Part shown: positions 1 through 7,289 of the stretch, in pieces | Layout of the letters: each line of letters starts with the position of its first letter | How positions within the stretch are numbered: position 1 is the first letter of the stretch | Source: an uncultured Clostridia bacterium | Lineage (GTDB): Bacteria; Bacillota; Clostridia; Oscillospirales; CAG-272 | DNA: 64,000 nucleotides | Reading direction: 5' to 3' | NCBI GenBank assembly: GCA_944393415.1 | Contig: CALYAD010000068.1 | Coordinates: 19,761-83,760, forward strand | Translations under genes and position numbers: made by a program | Notes under the pieces: model-generated | The model's database searches: none | What the model saw: the letters and a program-made list of their open reading frames with translations, nothing else | What the model was told of the DNA's origin: nothing

Positions 1-297
1 ATAAACCCTGACACCGACATCTTCCGTCAGATCACGCACACACGGTCTGCCCTTTTCATCACTCAGAGTAGTGACATAACCGACAGGCTTATTAAGCATT
101 ATATATACATGTGAGTTATCGGCTATTATCTCTTTTCCTTTATACTCGACCCTGTCCTTTCCCGGGATGATTTTCTGTCCGATTACCGCATCCGCACCGT
201 TTACTTTGATCTCACCGCGCCTGACAGCTTCTTCAGCCGCTCTTCTTGACATTATTCCCGAGTCAGATAAATACTTATGTATCCGAGTCTCATCCAT
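1..297 (-). CDS. rluB: RluB/RsuA-family 23S/16S rRNA pseudouridine synthase (partial, 3' end off window)
   Basis: This is the N-terminal 99 residues of a pseudouridine synthase that isomerises a specific uridine in rRNA. The start is the ATG at 297, preceded by an AAGGA motif 12 nt upstream. Residues 1-45 form an S4 RNA-binding domain (MDETRIHKYLSDSG, then SRRAAEEAVRRGEIKVNG), and the catalytic domain begins with the family motif LNKPVGYVTTLSDEKGRP. The catalytic Asp lies beyond the window edge, so the subfamily (RluB or RsuA) is inferred. It follows dacB by 6 nt. As I recall, Bacillus has scpA-scpB, dacB, spmA-spmB and rluB in one neighbourhood, which favours RluB here. The spmA and spmB genes are absent between dacB and this gene. 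Confidence 0.88.
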   Translation of the reverse strand, partial: MDETRIHKYLSDSGIMSRRAAEEAVRRGEIKVNGADAVIGQKIIPGKDRVEYKGKEIIADNSHVYIMLNKPVGYVTTLSDEKGRPCVRDLTEDVGVRVY

Positions 298-303
298 ACG
301 ATT

Positions 304-1548
304 TTAATTTCCTTCCTTACGGAAAAATCCTTTTATTTTATCTATTATACCGCTTTTTATTTCCGGCTCTGCTCCAAGTATGTCCTCGTCCGCGTAAAGA
401 GGTATCTCCCCCGCTTTTTTACCGTCAATATAATATACCGCGTAACCGAAGCTTTCTCCCTTTTTTACAGGGGCAAATCTCATATGAGGTTGAACATAAT
501 CTACCGTTACCTCTGAATTTATGGGTATCGTTATAGGAAAATCCTCTTTTATCGTAAGAGTAACGCTTTCCTTACTGCCGGCCGCTACCGGAAGCTCGGT
601 TCCGCAATTTTCCGGGGTAAGGACTTCTGTTCGCACTGTCTGAAAACCGAGGTCATAAAGGCTTGTATGATCGTTCCAGTCATTCGAGGCGTCGATCGTA
701 ACGCATATAAGCGTGGTTTCGTTACGCTGGGCGGCAGTTACAAGCGTTCTGCCGCTGGCCCTTGTGTATCCGGTCTTTCCGCCGAGCATTCCTTTATATG
801 TTATCAGCAGTCTGTTATGATTAGTCAGTACTCTTGTAAAGGACCCGTCATCCGCGGCGACTACCTTTTTTCTTGTTGATATTATCTGCCTGAAGGTATC
901 ATTCTCCAAAGCGTACGCCATAAGACGCGCGTAATCCCTTGCCGTGGTATAATGCCCGTCCTCGCTTAGTCCGTGAGGATTCTGAAATTCCGTGTTGCTC
1001 ATTCCAAGCTCATCCGCTTTTCTGTTCATTTCCGCGACAAAGGCCTCCTCGGTTCCCGAAACAGCTATAGCCAAAGCCGTGGTGGCGTCGTTCGCGCTCT
1101 CAAGCATAGCGCTGTATAGCAGCGTTTCAAAATCAACCCTTTCGCCTTCTCTCAGATATACCGAGCTTCCCTCTATACCGACGGCAAGCGGGGAAACGAC
1201 GACAGTATCCTTCAGATCCTCTATTTTTTCAAGCGCGACTATAACGCTCATGACTTTTGTGATACTTGCCATGGGAAGAGGGACATCGGCCTGCTTCTCA
1301 TATATCACCATACCGTCGGAGGTACAAAGAATACAGCTCCTCGCGGATACGCTTACGCTGCCGGTTCCTATTAAAGCGGAGTTAACCGCGAACGTAGAAT
1401 AATCGGTCTTTACTATATTTCCGTCTGAAAGATCTCCATCGGCATCTTTTGAGGTGCCGGGCGGATCGGAAAAATTAAACTCTGCCAAAACTGCTGTAAT
1501 TACCGCGAACACAAGTACAAGCGATACTATTTTTATTATCTTTTTCAT
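304..1548 (-). CDS. dacB: D-alanyl-D-alanine carboxypeptidase (S11 family, DacB/DacF-like PBP)
   Basis: A secreted penicillin-binding protein of 414 aa that trims the terminal D-Ala from peptidoglycan stem peptides outside the membrane. An N-terminal hydrophobic signal or anchor spans about residues 4-22. All three active-site motifs are present in order: SITK (Ser95, Lys98), SAN (151-153) and KTG (258-260). The C-terminal region after about residue 300 matches the usual beta-rich PBP5-type domain, and the last residues are basic (IKGFFRKEGN), fitting a membrane-associated tail. GGGAG lies 8 nt before the ATG. It sits between the GerW-like gene and rluB in a co-directional run. Sporulating Firmicutes often carry a cortex-specific DacB in this neighbourhood, so a sporulation role is possible but not shown by the sequence. 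Confidence 0.92.
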   Translation of the reverse strand: MKKIIKIVSLVLVFAVITAVLAEFNFSDPPGTSKDADGDLSDGNIVKTDYSTFAVNSALIGTGSVSVSARSCILCTSDGMVIYEKQADVPLPMASITKVMSVIVALEKIEDLKDTVVVSPLAVGIEGSSVYLREGERVDFETLLYSAMLESANDATTALAIAVSGTEEAFVAEMNRKADELGMSNTEFQNPHGLSEDGHYTTARDYARLMAYALENDTFRQIISTRKKVVAADDGSFTRVLTNHNRLLITYKGMLGGKTGYTRASGRTLVTAAQRNETTLICVTIDASNDWNDHTSLYDLGFQTVRTEVLTPENCGTELPVAAGSKESVTLTIKEDFPITIPINSEVTVDYVQPHMRFAPVKKGESFGYAVYYIDGKKAGEIPLYADEDILGAEPEIKSGIIDKIKGFFRKEGN

Positions 1549-1605
1549 TTACTGCTCTCCCGATACATATCAATATATAGAATTAATATGACGGGAGAGA
1601 GTCAG

Positions 1606-2058
1606 TTATTCTTTTTCTTCGTTAAATACTGCCTCTACAGGCTTTTTATCCTTAGCCAAAACTTCTTTTAAACGTTTTATTATATCAGGCGATTTTTCAA
1701 GTATATCGCCAACAGCAGCCACAGTACTGTCGTTACGGACGATAGTTGGAGACGTTACGTTCAGCATACTTACATCGCCGTCCGGCTTTACTACCAGAAA
1801 GCCTATCGGAGTGATAGTAAGTCCTGTCCCCCCTCCTCCTCCTAAGGAATCGTTTGATCCGTTCTTTTTTTCATCTTCCTTTTTTGTTCCGAAATCGATT
1901 CCCCCCGAAACAAAACCGATAGATACCTTTGACACCGGTATTATTACCGTGCCGCTGTCAGTTTTAATCTGCTCGCCAATCACTGTATCGGAATCGGAAA
2001 GCTCTTTTATCTTTTCAAGAGAGGTGCTGATTATCTCGTTTATCCTGTTACCCGACAT
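1606..2058 (-). CDS. ytfJ: GerW/YtfJ-family sporulation protein
   Basis: A 150 aa protein of the YtfJ (GerW) family, which in Bacillus is a forespore protein linked to germination with certain nutrients. The family core is clear: an N-terminal helix (NEIISTSLEKIKEL), a TVIGEQIKTDSGTVIIPVS segment and the glycine-rich SIGFVSGGIDFG region. A linker of Lys/Glu, Asn and a GGGGG run follows (about residues 80-100), then a conserved LTITPIGFLVVKPDG segment. AAAGGA stands 11 nt before the ATG. The upstream neighbour is a DUF2953 gene, the same ytfI-ytfJ pairing as in Bacillus, which strongly supports the assignment. The C-terminus is charged. No signal peptide is seen. Confidence 0.88.
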   Translation of the reverse strand: MSGNRINEIISTSLEKIKELSDSDTVIGEQIKTDSGTVIIPVSKVSIGFVSGGIDFGTKKEDEKKNGSNDSLGGGGGTGLTITPIGFLVVKPDGDVSMLNVTSPTIVRNDSTVAAVGDILEKSPDIIKRLKEVLAKDKKPVEAVFNEEKE

Positions 2059-2096
2059 TTTCTGACCGTTCCTTTCTTATATTTACATTTTTTATC

Positions 2097-2810
2097 TCAG
2101 ACGTTTTTCTCAGCAATATCAGAGGATTTTAGCGTCCTGCCTTTGCTTTGCTTTTTAAACCTAAGAAATCCCGCTATAAGATATGCGCCGAGCTTTAATA
2201 TACTCAATATTCTGATCTTTACCTCTATATTTACCCTCGCGTCCCATTTCCCCGAGGCAAAATCAGGGTAAACGGCTATCTCAGAATTATGTGTTTTAGT
2301 TAAATTTGTAGCCTCTCCGAGAAATGATATGAGATACTGAAGCGCTTGAACGGTTTCGCCGTACTTTATCGCAACGTCATGAGCGTCCTTGCCTCCCACG
2401 CTCAGCAATATGGTCTTACATTTTATATGCAGATATTTTGGGAACCGTTTTATGATCACTCCTAAAATTTCCCGCAGCAGCTGTATAAGCTCCTTAGGGG
2501 AGGACGGGATAAGAGAGCTTTTTTTATTTTTATCCTTCTTTTTCTCTGCCGCCGGTTCAGCATTCTTTTTTTTATGCTTCTTTTCGTACTTTTTAAGCGT
2601 TCTTTTGCATTTTGCCCGGAATTTGTTAATCTTAAATGCCTTTTTATTTATTTTCTTTTTTTCTCCGCCCGCGATCCTGAAACGTATAAACCATATACCC
2701 GCGCTTACCGTTATCCCGTTTTGACCGTAGATCAGGTAAAGCTTAATATAGGAAAGGAGAAGCAGGCTTATTAACACAATTATGCCGACAAGTATTATGA
2801 TCCCTGTCAC
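2097..2810 (-). CDS. ytfI: DUF2953 domain membrane protein (YtfI-like)
   Basis: A 237 aa protein with one N-terminal membrane helix (about residues 3-24, rich in Ile, Leu and Val), then a short beta region (GITVSAGIWFIRFRI), a very lysine-rich linker (about 50-95, poly-Lys/Glu) and a C-terminal domain ending in another hydrophobic stretch (LKLGAYLIAGFLRF). This is the layout of DUF2953 proteins, whose function is unknown; pairing with the GerW/YtfJ gene downstream supports a sporulation context. The start is a GTG with a strong AGGAGG about 10 nt upstream. The basic linker is likely cytoplasmic or nucleic-acid/lipid contacting; that is a guess from composition only. Confidence 0.75.
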   Translation of the reverse strand: MTGIIILVGIIVLISLLLLSYIKLYLIYGQNGITVSAGIWFIRFRIAGGEKKKINKKAFKINKFRAKCKRTLKKYEKKHKKKNAEPAAEKKKDKNKKSSLIPSSPKELIQLLREILGVIIKRFPKYLHIKCKTILLSVGGKDAHDVAIKYGETVQALQYLISFLGEATNLTKTHNSEIAVYPDFASGKWDARVNIEVKIRILSILKLGAYLIAGFLRFKKQSKGRTLKSSDIAEKNV

Positions 2811-2843
2811 ACCCGACGTTCCTCCTCTCTTTTAACTGTAAGA

Positions 2844-3611
2844 TCATGAATTATCGGTATCAATATTAAAGAGATCGAGCGACGGAAGCTCCGCCAGCGA
2901 CGATATACCGAATGTTTTAAGAAAATTCTGCGTCGTACCGAACAGTCTCGGACGTCCGATAACGTCGAGCCTCCCGCGCTCCTCAATCAGCTCGCGGTCA
3001 AGCAAAACGGTTATAGGCCTTGTACTGTCCACGCGCCTTACCTGCTCGACATACGCACGTGTCACCGGCTGGTTGTACGCTATAATGGCAAGAGTCTCCA
3101 TTGCGGCGGCGCTGAGCTGAGGCTCGCCGCGGATTCCTATCATCTGCGTCACATATTCACCGAGATCCGGACATGTGGTCAGTTGGCAGCATTTATCATA
3201 TCTGACAAGACGGATCCCGCGCGGAAAATGTTCCGTGTTATACATTTTTTCATAAGCGTCAACTATCTTTATCGCTTCCTTTAGCGGATATCCGATAATT
3301 TTGGCAAACTGATCATAGTACACCTCGTCTCCGTTGGCAAACATTATCGCCTCAAGTATACGCATTGCCTTTTCCTTAGACATCTTTTCAGGCGCACTGT
3401 CACTATTCTGAGCGTCGGTTTCTTTTTTCTTATCCTTGAGCGCCGCGCGTCCAACCTTTTCCGCTTTTTCTTCACCCGATTCATTTTCCGGTAAAACGGT
3501 ACTACCAGACTGCTCTGATACAGTGTTGTTATCTGTTATTACTTCAGTCGTATCCGTCTTATCGGTATCGACAGCAGACTGCCCGCTTATTTCCTCTTTA
3601 TTATCCAACAT
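2844..3611 (-). CDS. scpB: Segregation and condensation protein ScpB
   Basis: ScpB, the dimeric winged-helix subunit of the SMC-ScpA-ScpB condensin that organises and segregates the chromosome. I place the start at the ATG at 3611 (MLDNKEEISG), which has GAGG 6 nt upstream and overlaps the end of scpA by 11 bp, giving 255 aa. The longer frame back to 3665 would lie inside scpA without a better site. Residues 1 to about 70 are an acidic, Ser/Thr-rich tail not found in short ScpBs. The ScpB core follows: AMRILEAIMFANGDEVYYDQFAKIIG, then GEPQLSAAAMETLAIIAYNQPVTRAYVEQVRRVDS and the GRLDVIGRPRLFGTT second winged helix. Confidence 0.95.
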   Translation of the reverse strand: MLDNKEEISGQSAVDTDKTDTTEVITDNNTVSEQSGSTVLPENESGEEKAEKVGRAALKDKKKETDAQNSDSAPEKMSKEKAMRILEAIMFANGDEVYYDQFAKIIGYPLKEAIKIVDAYEKMYNTEHFPRGIRLVRYDKCCQLTTCPDLGEYVTQMIGIRGEPQLSAAAMETLAIIAYNQPVTRAYVEQVRRVDSTRPITVLLDRELIEERGRLDVIGRPRLFGTTQNFLKTFGISSLAELPSLDLFNIDTDNS

Positions 3612-4374
3612 CCGTAACCTCACTGTCAGAAGCGTCCGTTCTGTCCTCGGCGCTAACGATACCATGCTCCATATTGAGCTTTAATGTAGGATTATCATAG
3701 TCTCCGCCAAGAAAAACCCTTTGAAACTTTACCAGCTCCAGTACCGCAGCGAATGTGGCTATCAGATCGGAACGTGTCTCGTTGTCCATTAATATAGTTT
3801 CAAAATCCGCTTCCCCGTATTTATACAGCCTTCTCATTACGGCAATCACCTTTACAGGGATCGGCGTGACCTTGTGTTTAAGAAGATTTTCCAGCGTCTG
3901 CTCCGGCTTTCGCTGAAGCTCCTTCATTATACTGCTCCTGGCAAGCATACGCCGAAACGCTCTTTCAAGCACCTTTATCTCGTAATGAAGCGGAAGCCCT
4001 CTCTCCGGCTCCGCGGGCTCGCGGTACGCGACACCGGAGTTTTCCAGCCATTTTTCCCTGAGATACCCTGCGGCGTGCTTTGCCTTTGCATATTCCATTA
4101 CCGCTATCTGCAGCCGCTTTACCGGCGATTCCTCCTCCGCGGTACGGGGCAAAAGCATCTGGCTTTTTATCAGCATAAGCTCCGCAGCCATCGTAATAAA
4201 TTCTCCGGCTATATCGATATCAAGCTTTTCCATCATTTCGAGATATTCCATATACTGACGGAATATGACGTGTATCTGAATATCGAAGATACTCATCTCG
4301 TTTTTCTTTATCAAGGACAGGAGGAGATCAAGCGGTCCCTCAAAGCTTTCTATGTTGAAACTCAGCTTTTCCAT
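3601..4374 (-). CDS. scpA: Segregation and condensation protein ScpA (kleisin)
   Basis: ScpA of 257 aa, the kleisin that bridges the SMC heads in bacterial condensin. The hallmark start is MEKLSFNIESFEGPLDLLLSLIKKNEMSIFDI, the conserved FEGPLDLLL(x)LI segment that binds the SMC neck. The central part is helical and the C-terminus contains the conserved V-x-V-I-x-x-x-x-R-L-Y-K-Y-G-E-A winged-helix region. It is translated just before scpB, with an 11 bp overlap suggesting translational coupling. The M50 protease gene lies 21 bp upstream. Length and motifs are normal for the family. Confidence 0.95.
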   Translation of the reverse strand: MEKLSFNIESFEGPLDLLLSLIKKNEMSIFDIQIHVIFRQYMEYLEMMEKLDIDIAGEFITMAAELMLIKSQMLLPRTAEEESPVKRLQIAVMEYAKAKHAAGYLREKWLENSGVAYREPAEPERGLPLHYEIKVLERAFRRMLARSSIMKELQRKPEQTLENLLKHKVTPIPVKVIAVMRRLYKYGEADFETILMDNETRSDLIATFAAVLELVKFQRVFLGGDYDNPTLKLNMEHGIVSAEDRTDASDSEVTDVG

Positions 4375-4395
4375 CAGTATTGTTCATCTTTCCTT

Positions 4396-5124
4396 TTATA
4401 ATATTAAACTGTGTACGAACTCAAGAATTTTCAATACCGGAGTACTTACTCCCACAATGATCATATCCACGACGTTTTCAAACACACCGGTAAACGCTCC
4501 GCTCCAAAGGAGGAAAAACAGTATGAGCATTATTATTCTTTCGTAACGCATTATCCCGAAATACGTCCTGTCCGGAAGAAAGGCAAGCATAATTCTTGAA
4601 CCGTCAAGCGGAGGAACGGGAAATAGATTAAAAACCGCAAGCAATAAATTGTAATAAAATACAATGTAAAAGGTGTAATTTAAAAAAGTATATACGCGCT
4701 CCGGTATATTGCTCAAAACCGGCAATACAGATATAAGCCCGGTCTCTTCAAGCCAGAAAAGCACTGTAAACCATACAAGCGCGAACAGGCCTATCAAAAG
4801 ATTTGCAGCAGGCCCGGCCAGTGCCGTGAACGCCATACCTTTTTTAGGGTTCTTATAATATCTGGGATCAACTGATACCGGCTTTGCCCACCCAAACCCG
4901 CAAAAAAGCATAAGAAGAGTACCGAATGGGTCAAGATGCTTTATTGGATTAAGTGTGAGCCTTCCCGAATTCTTTGCTGTTGGATCTCCCTGCAAAAAGC
5001 TTACATACCCATGCGCAAACTCATGTATGCTTAGGCTGAACAGAATTATGACAGGCAGCAAGAGCAGCTGCAGAAGCCTTTCCCGTAAGCTGAGCCCATC
5101 GTTACCAAGTATCTGAAAAATCAA
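4396..5124 (-). CDS. Site-2 protease family (M50) membrane metalloprotease
   Basis: A 242 aa polytopic intramembrane zinc protease of the compact S2P subgroup (Rv2869c/YwhC-like clade without a PDZ domain). The zinc site is HEFAH (His34, Glu35, His38) in the second half of the first membrane segment. The second motif, NLFPVPPLDGSRI, supplies the third ligand (Asp174 followed by Gly175) in a later segment. GRLTLNPIKHLDPFGTL is a family signature between them. About five to six hydrophobic segments are visible. The start is a TTG with GAGG 8 nt upstream. This gene commonly sits next to scpA in Clostridia; its physiological substrate is unknown. Confidence 0.88.
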   Translation of the reverse strand: MIFQILGNDGLSLRERLLQLLLLPVIILFSLSIHEFAHGYVSFLQGDPTAKNSGRLTLNPIKHLDPFGTLLMLFCGFGWAKPVSVDPRYYKNPKKGMAFTALAGPAANLLIGLFALVWFTVLFWLEETGLISVLPVLSNIPERVYTFLNYTFYIVFYYNLLLAVFNLFPVPPLDGSRIMLAFLPDRTYFGIMRYERIIMLILFFLLWSGAFTGVFENVVDMIIVGVSTPVLKILEFVHSLIL

Positions 5125-5151
5125 TTATTTATCCTCAATTCAAGCGGCGAG

Positions 5152-6456
5152 TCACATATCGTTTCTTACCAGATCCTCAAAGCTCTCCCGTCTCACTGCC
5201 ACATATGGCTTTCCGTCTTTAATCATAACGATCGGAGGCCTGGGTATCCTGTTGTAATTCGACGCCATGGAATAGTTATACGCCCCTGTGACAAGCACCG
5301 CCAGTATATCTCCCTTTACCGGCTTGCGCAGACGAATGTTTTCCGCAATCAGATCACCGCTTTCGCAGCACCTGCCCGCGATAGAACAAACATATTCAGC
5401 TTTTTCAGCAGCCCTATTGGCGACAACCGCCTCATACTGGGACTGATACAGCGCGTAACGCGGATTGTCAGTCATACCTCCGTCAATCGAAACGTAATTT
5501 TTCATATCCGGTATTTCCTTTACCGATCCGACAGTATACAGAGTGAGTCCCGCGGCGGCTACAATTGAGCGTCCCGGCTCCATCATTACGGCCGGAAGCG
5601 GAATTCCGTGACCCTCGGCTATCTTCTTCATAGCGCAAGCAAGCTCCGCTATTGCTCCCGCATAGTCAAAATGCGGATGCTCCTTTACGTATCTTACTCC
5701 GAAGCCTCCTCCGAGATTAAGCTCGGAGGCGATAAAACCGGTCTTCGATTTGATATCAGATATATACTCCATCATTATCGACGCGGCGTCCACAAAAGGC
5801 TGTATTTCAAATATCTGACTTCCGATATGACAATGAAATCCTGTCAGCTCCACGCCTTTACACTCAAGCGCGGCCCTTGTTATGCTTTCCGCCATACCGG
5901 TCGCGATAGCGCTGCCGAACTTTGAATCGACACGTCCGGTAGCGACCGCCTTATGAGTATGCGGATCAATACCCGGAGTGATCCTTAACAGTACCTTCTG
6001 CCTTTTCCCAAGCTCGGACGCTATTCGGTTAACAGCCTCCAGCTCTTCCGTATTATCGACGACAAATCGACCGACTCCAAGCTCAAGCGCGTATCTGATA
6101 TCCTCATCGGTCTTGTTATTTCCGTGAAATACCACTTTCCCCATGTCAAAGCCGGAAGCGTTTATAGTATACAGTTCTCCCGGAGATACCGCGTCACACC
6201 CAAGCCCCTCCTCCGCCATTATTCTGTATATTCCTTTAAAAGAAAGCGCCTTTGACGCAAAAAGAGGAACCGAGTCCTGCCCGAAGCTTTCCGCCATCGA
6301 GCTTTTATATAAACGGCAAATGCTTCTGATCTTATTTTCATCCATCAGCATAAGAGGCGTACCGTATTCCTTAGCGAGCTCTACCGTGTCGAGTCCCTGA
6401 AGTGTCAAATGCCCCTTTTCGTTTACGGAGCAACTATCCATTACAAAATCCGTCAT
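5152..6456 (-). CDS. lysA: Diaminopimelate decarboxylase
   Basis: LysA (434 aa) performs the last step of lysine synthesis, decarboxylating meso-diaminopimelate to L-lysine with PLP in the cytoplasm. The PLP lysine lies in LFASKAL (Lys69). Other family marks are the FHGNNKTD segment, the glycine-rich LNLGGGFGV phosphate loop, the EPGRSIVAAAG motif, and RCCESGD around residue 362, whose Cys-Glu comes from the opposing subunit's active site. It starts at the ATG at 6456 with GGGGG 6 nt upstream, directly after a hairpin of the leader repeat shared with lon. It precedes the M50 gene by 27 bp. The 207 bp leader could carry its own control signal. Confidence 0.96.
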   Translation of the reverse strand: MTDFVMDSCSVNEKGHLTLQGLDTVELAKEYGTPLMLMDENKIRSICRLYKSSMAESFGQDSVPLFASKALSFKGIYRIMAEEGLGCDAVSPGELYTINASGFDMGKVVFHGNNKTDEDIRYALELGVGRFVVDNTEELEAVNRIASELGKRQKVLLRITPGIDPHTHKAVATGRVDSKFGSAIATGMAESITRAALECKGVELTGFHCHIGSQIFEIQPFVDAASIMMEYISDIKSKTGFIASELNLGGGFGVRYVKEHPHFDYAGAIAELACAMKKIAEGHGIPLPAVMMEPGRSIVAAAGLTLYTVGSVKEIPDMKNYVSIDGGMTDNPRYALYQSQYEAVVANRAAEKAEYVCSIAGRCCESGDLIAENIRLRKPVKGDILAVLVTGAYNYSMASNYNRIPRPPIVMIKDGKPYVAVRRESFEDLVRNDM

Positions 6457-6602
6457 ATTAATCCCCCATGCCGCCAGAGGCGGTTTAAATAGATTATAAA
6501 AAATTTTCGTGTTTTGCTCCGCAAAACAAAAAGCGTTCAGCTTTTTAGAAAATTTATGCGTGAAGCCAGCCGCATTCTGATGCGATCAAATATTTCTTTC
6601 AC
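6457..6602 (-). repeat. Leader repeat copy before lysA
   Basis: In transcription direction this 146 bp stretch begins GTGAAAGAAATATTTGATCG, continues TCAGAATGC, then TTCACGCATAAATTTT, passes two small hairpins (a 7 bp stem around GTTTTGC/GCAAAAC and an AAAAAGC/GCTTTTT stem), and ends with TTTAAACCGCC TCT GGCGG followed by CATGGGGGATTAAT just before the lysA ATG. The same blocks in the same order occur before lon (9633-9768). The last hairpin sits immediately upstream of the Shine-Dalgarno, and the SD itself is part of the repeat. It could be a dispersed repeat or an RNA control element; two copies cannot decide. Confidence 0.75.
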
Positions 6603-6663
6603 ATTGGTTTTAAATCGTCAAAAAATTTGTTAAGCCCTTCCGCCAAGTAACCGCGTCTCAAGC

Positions 6664-7257
6664 TTATTTTTTTGATTTTACGGCAAGCAATATTCTTTTA
6701 AGTATATTTTCCTTGCCTTCTCCGGTAAGCCCTGAAAACGGGATTATATCCACTCCGTCAACCATTTCACCGAGATTATCCAAGGCTTTTTTTCTTTCCG
6801 TATTATTAAGCTTGTCCGTCTTTGTAGCCACTATAAACCAATCAAGCTCCGATTCGCTCAGCCATTCCATCATAGTAATATCGTCAGCGCTTGGTCCGGT
6901 TTTCAGATCTATCAGCTGCGCCACCGCCTTTAGCGTACCGTGGGAGCCGTCGGCAGTGTAATATCCGTCAGTAAGTTTTGACCACTGCTTTTTTTGCTCC
7001 GGACTCCTCCTTGCATATCCATATCCCGGCATATCCACCAGATAAAACTCACGGTTGATCTCATAAAAATTGACCGTAATGGTCTTTCCGGGAGTTGAAC
7101 TGACTCTGGCAAGAGATTTTCTGCCCATTATTACGTTGATCAGGGTGCTTTTCCCGACATTCGAGCGACCGGAAAAAGCTATCTGCGCCATACCGTCCGA
7201 AGGGAACTGAGACGGTAACCCGGCACTTATCTTTAGTTCGGCATTTTTTACTGTCAT
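6664..7257 (-). CDS. engB: Ribosome biogenesis GTPase EngB/YsxC
   Basis: A 197 aa TRAFAC GTPase needed for assembly of the large ribosomal subunit. G1 is GRSNVGKST (30-38), the switch region has SSTPGKTITVNFYE, G3 is DMPGYGYARRS, G4 is TKTDK, and G5 is in IPFSGLTGEG. Length is standard. It lies 32 bp after lon, the same lon-engB order seen widely in Firmicutes, so it is likely co-transcribed from the lon promoter. The ATG at 7257 has GAAAGG 12 nt upstream, a spacing typical of this window. Confidence 0.95.
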   Translation of the reverse strand: MTVKNAELKISAGLPSQFPSDGMAQIAFSGRSNVGKSTLINVIMGRKSLARVSSTPGKTITVNFYEINREFYLVDMPGYGYARRSPEQKKQWSKLTDGYYTADGSHGTLKAVAQLIDLKTGPSADDITMMEWLSESELDWFIVATKTDKLNNTERKKALDNLGEMVDGVDIIPFSGLTGEGKENILKRILLAVKSKK

Positions 7258-7289
7258 ACTATTTTAGTACCTTTCAGATGTACCGAAAT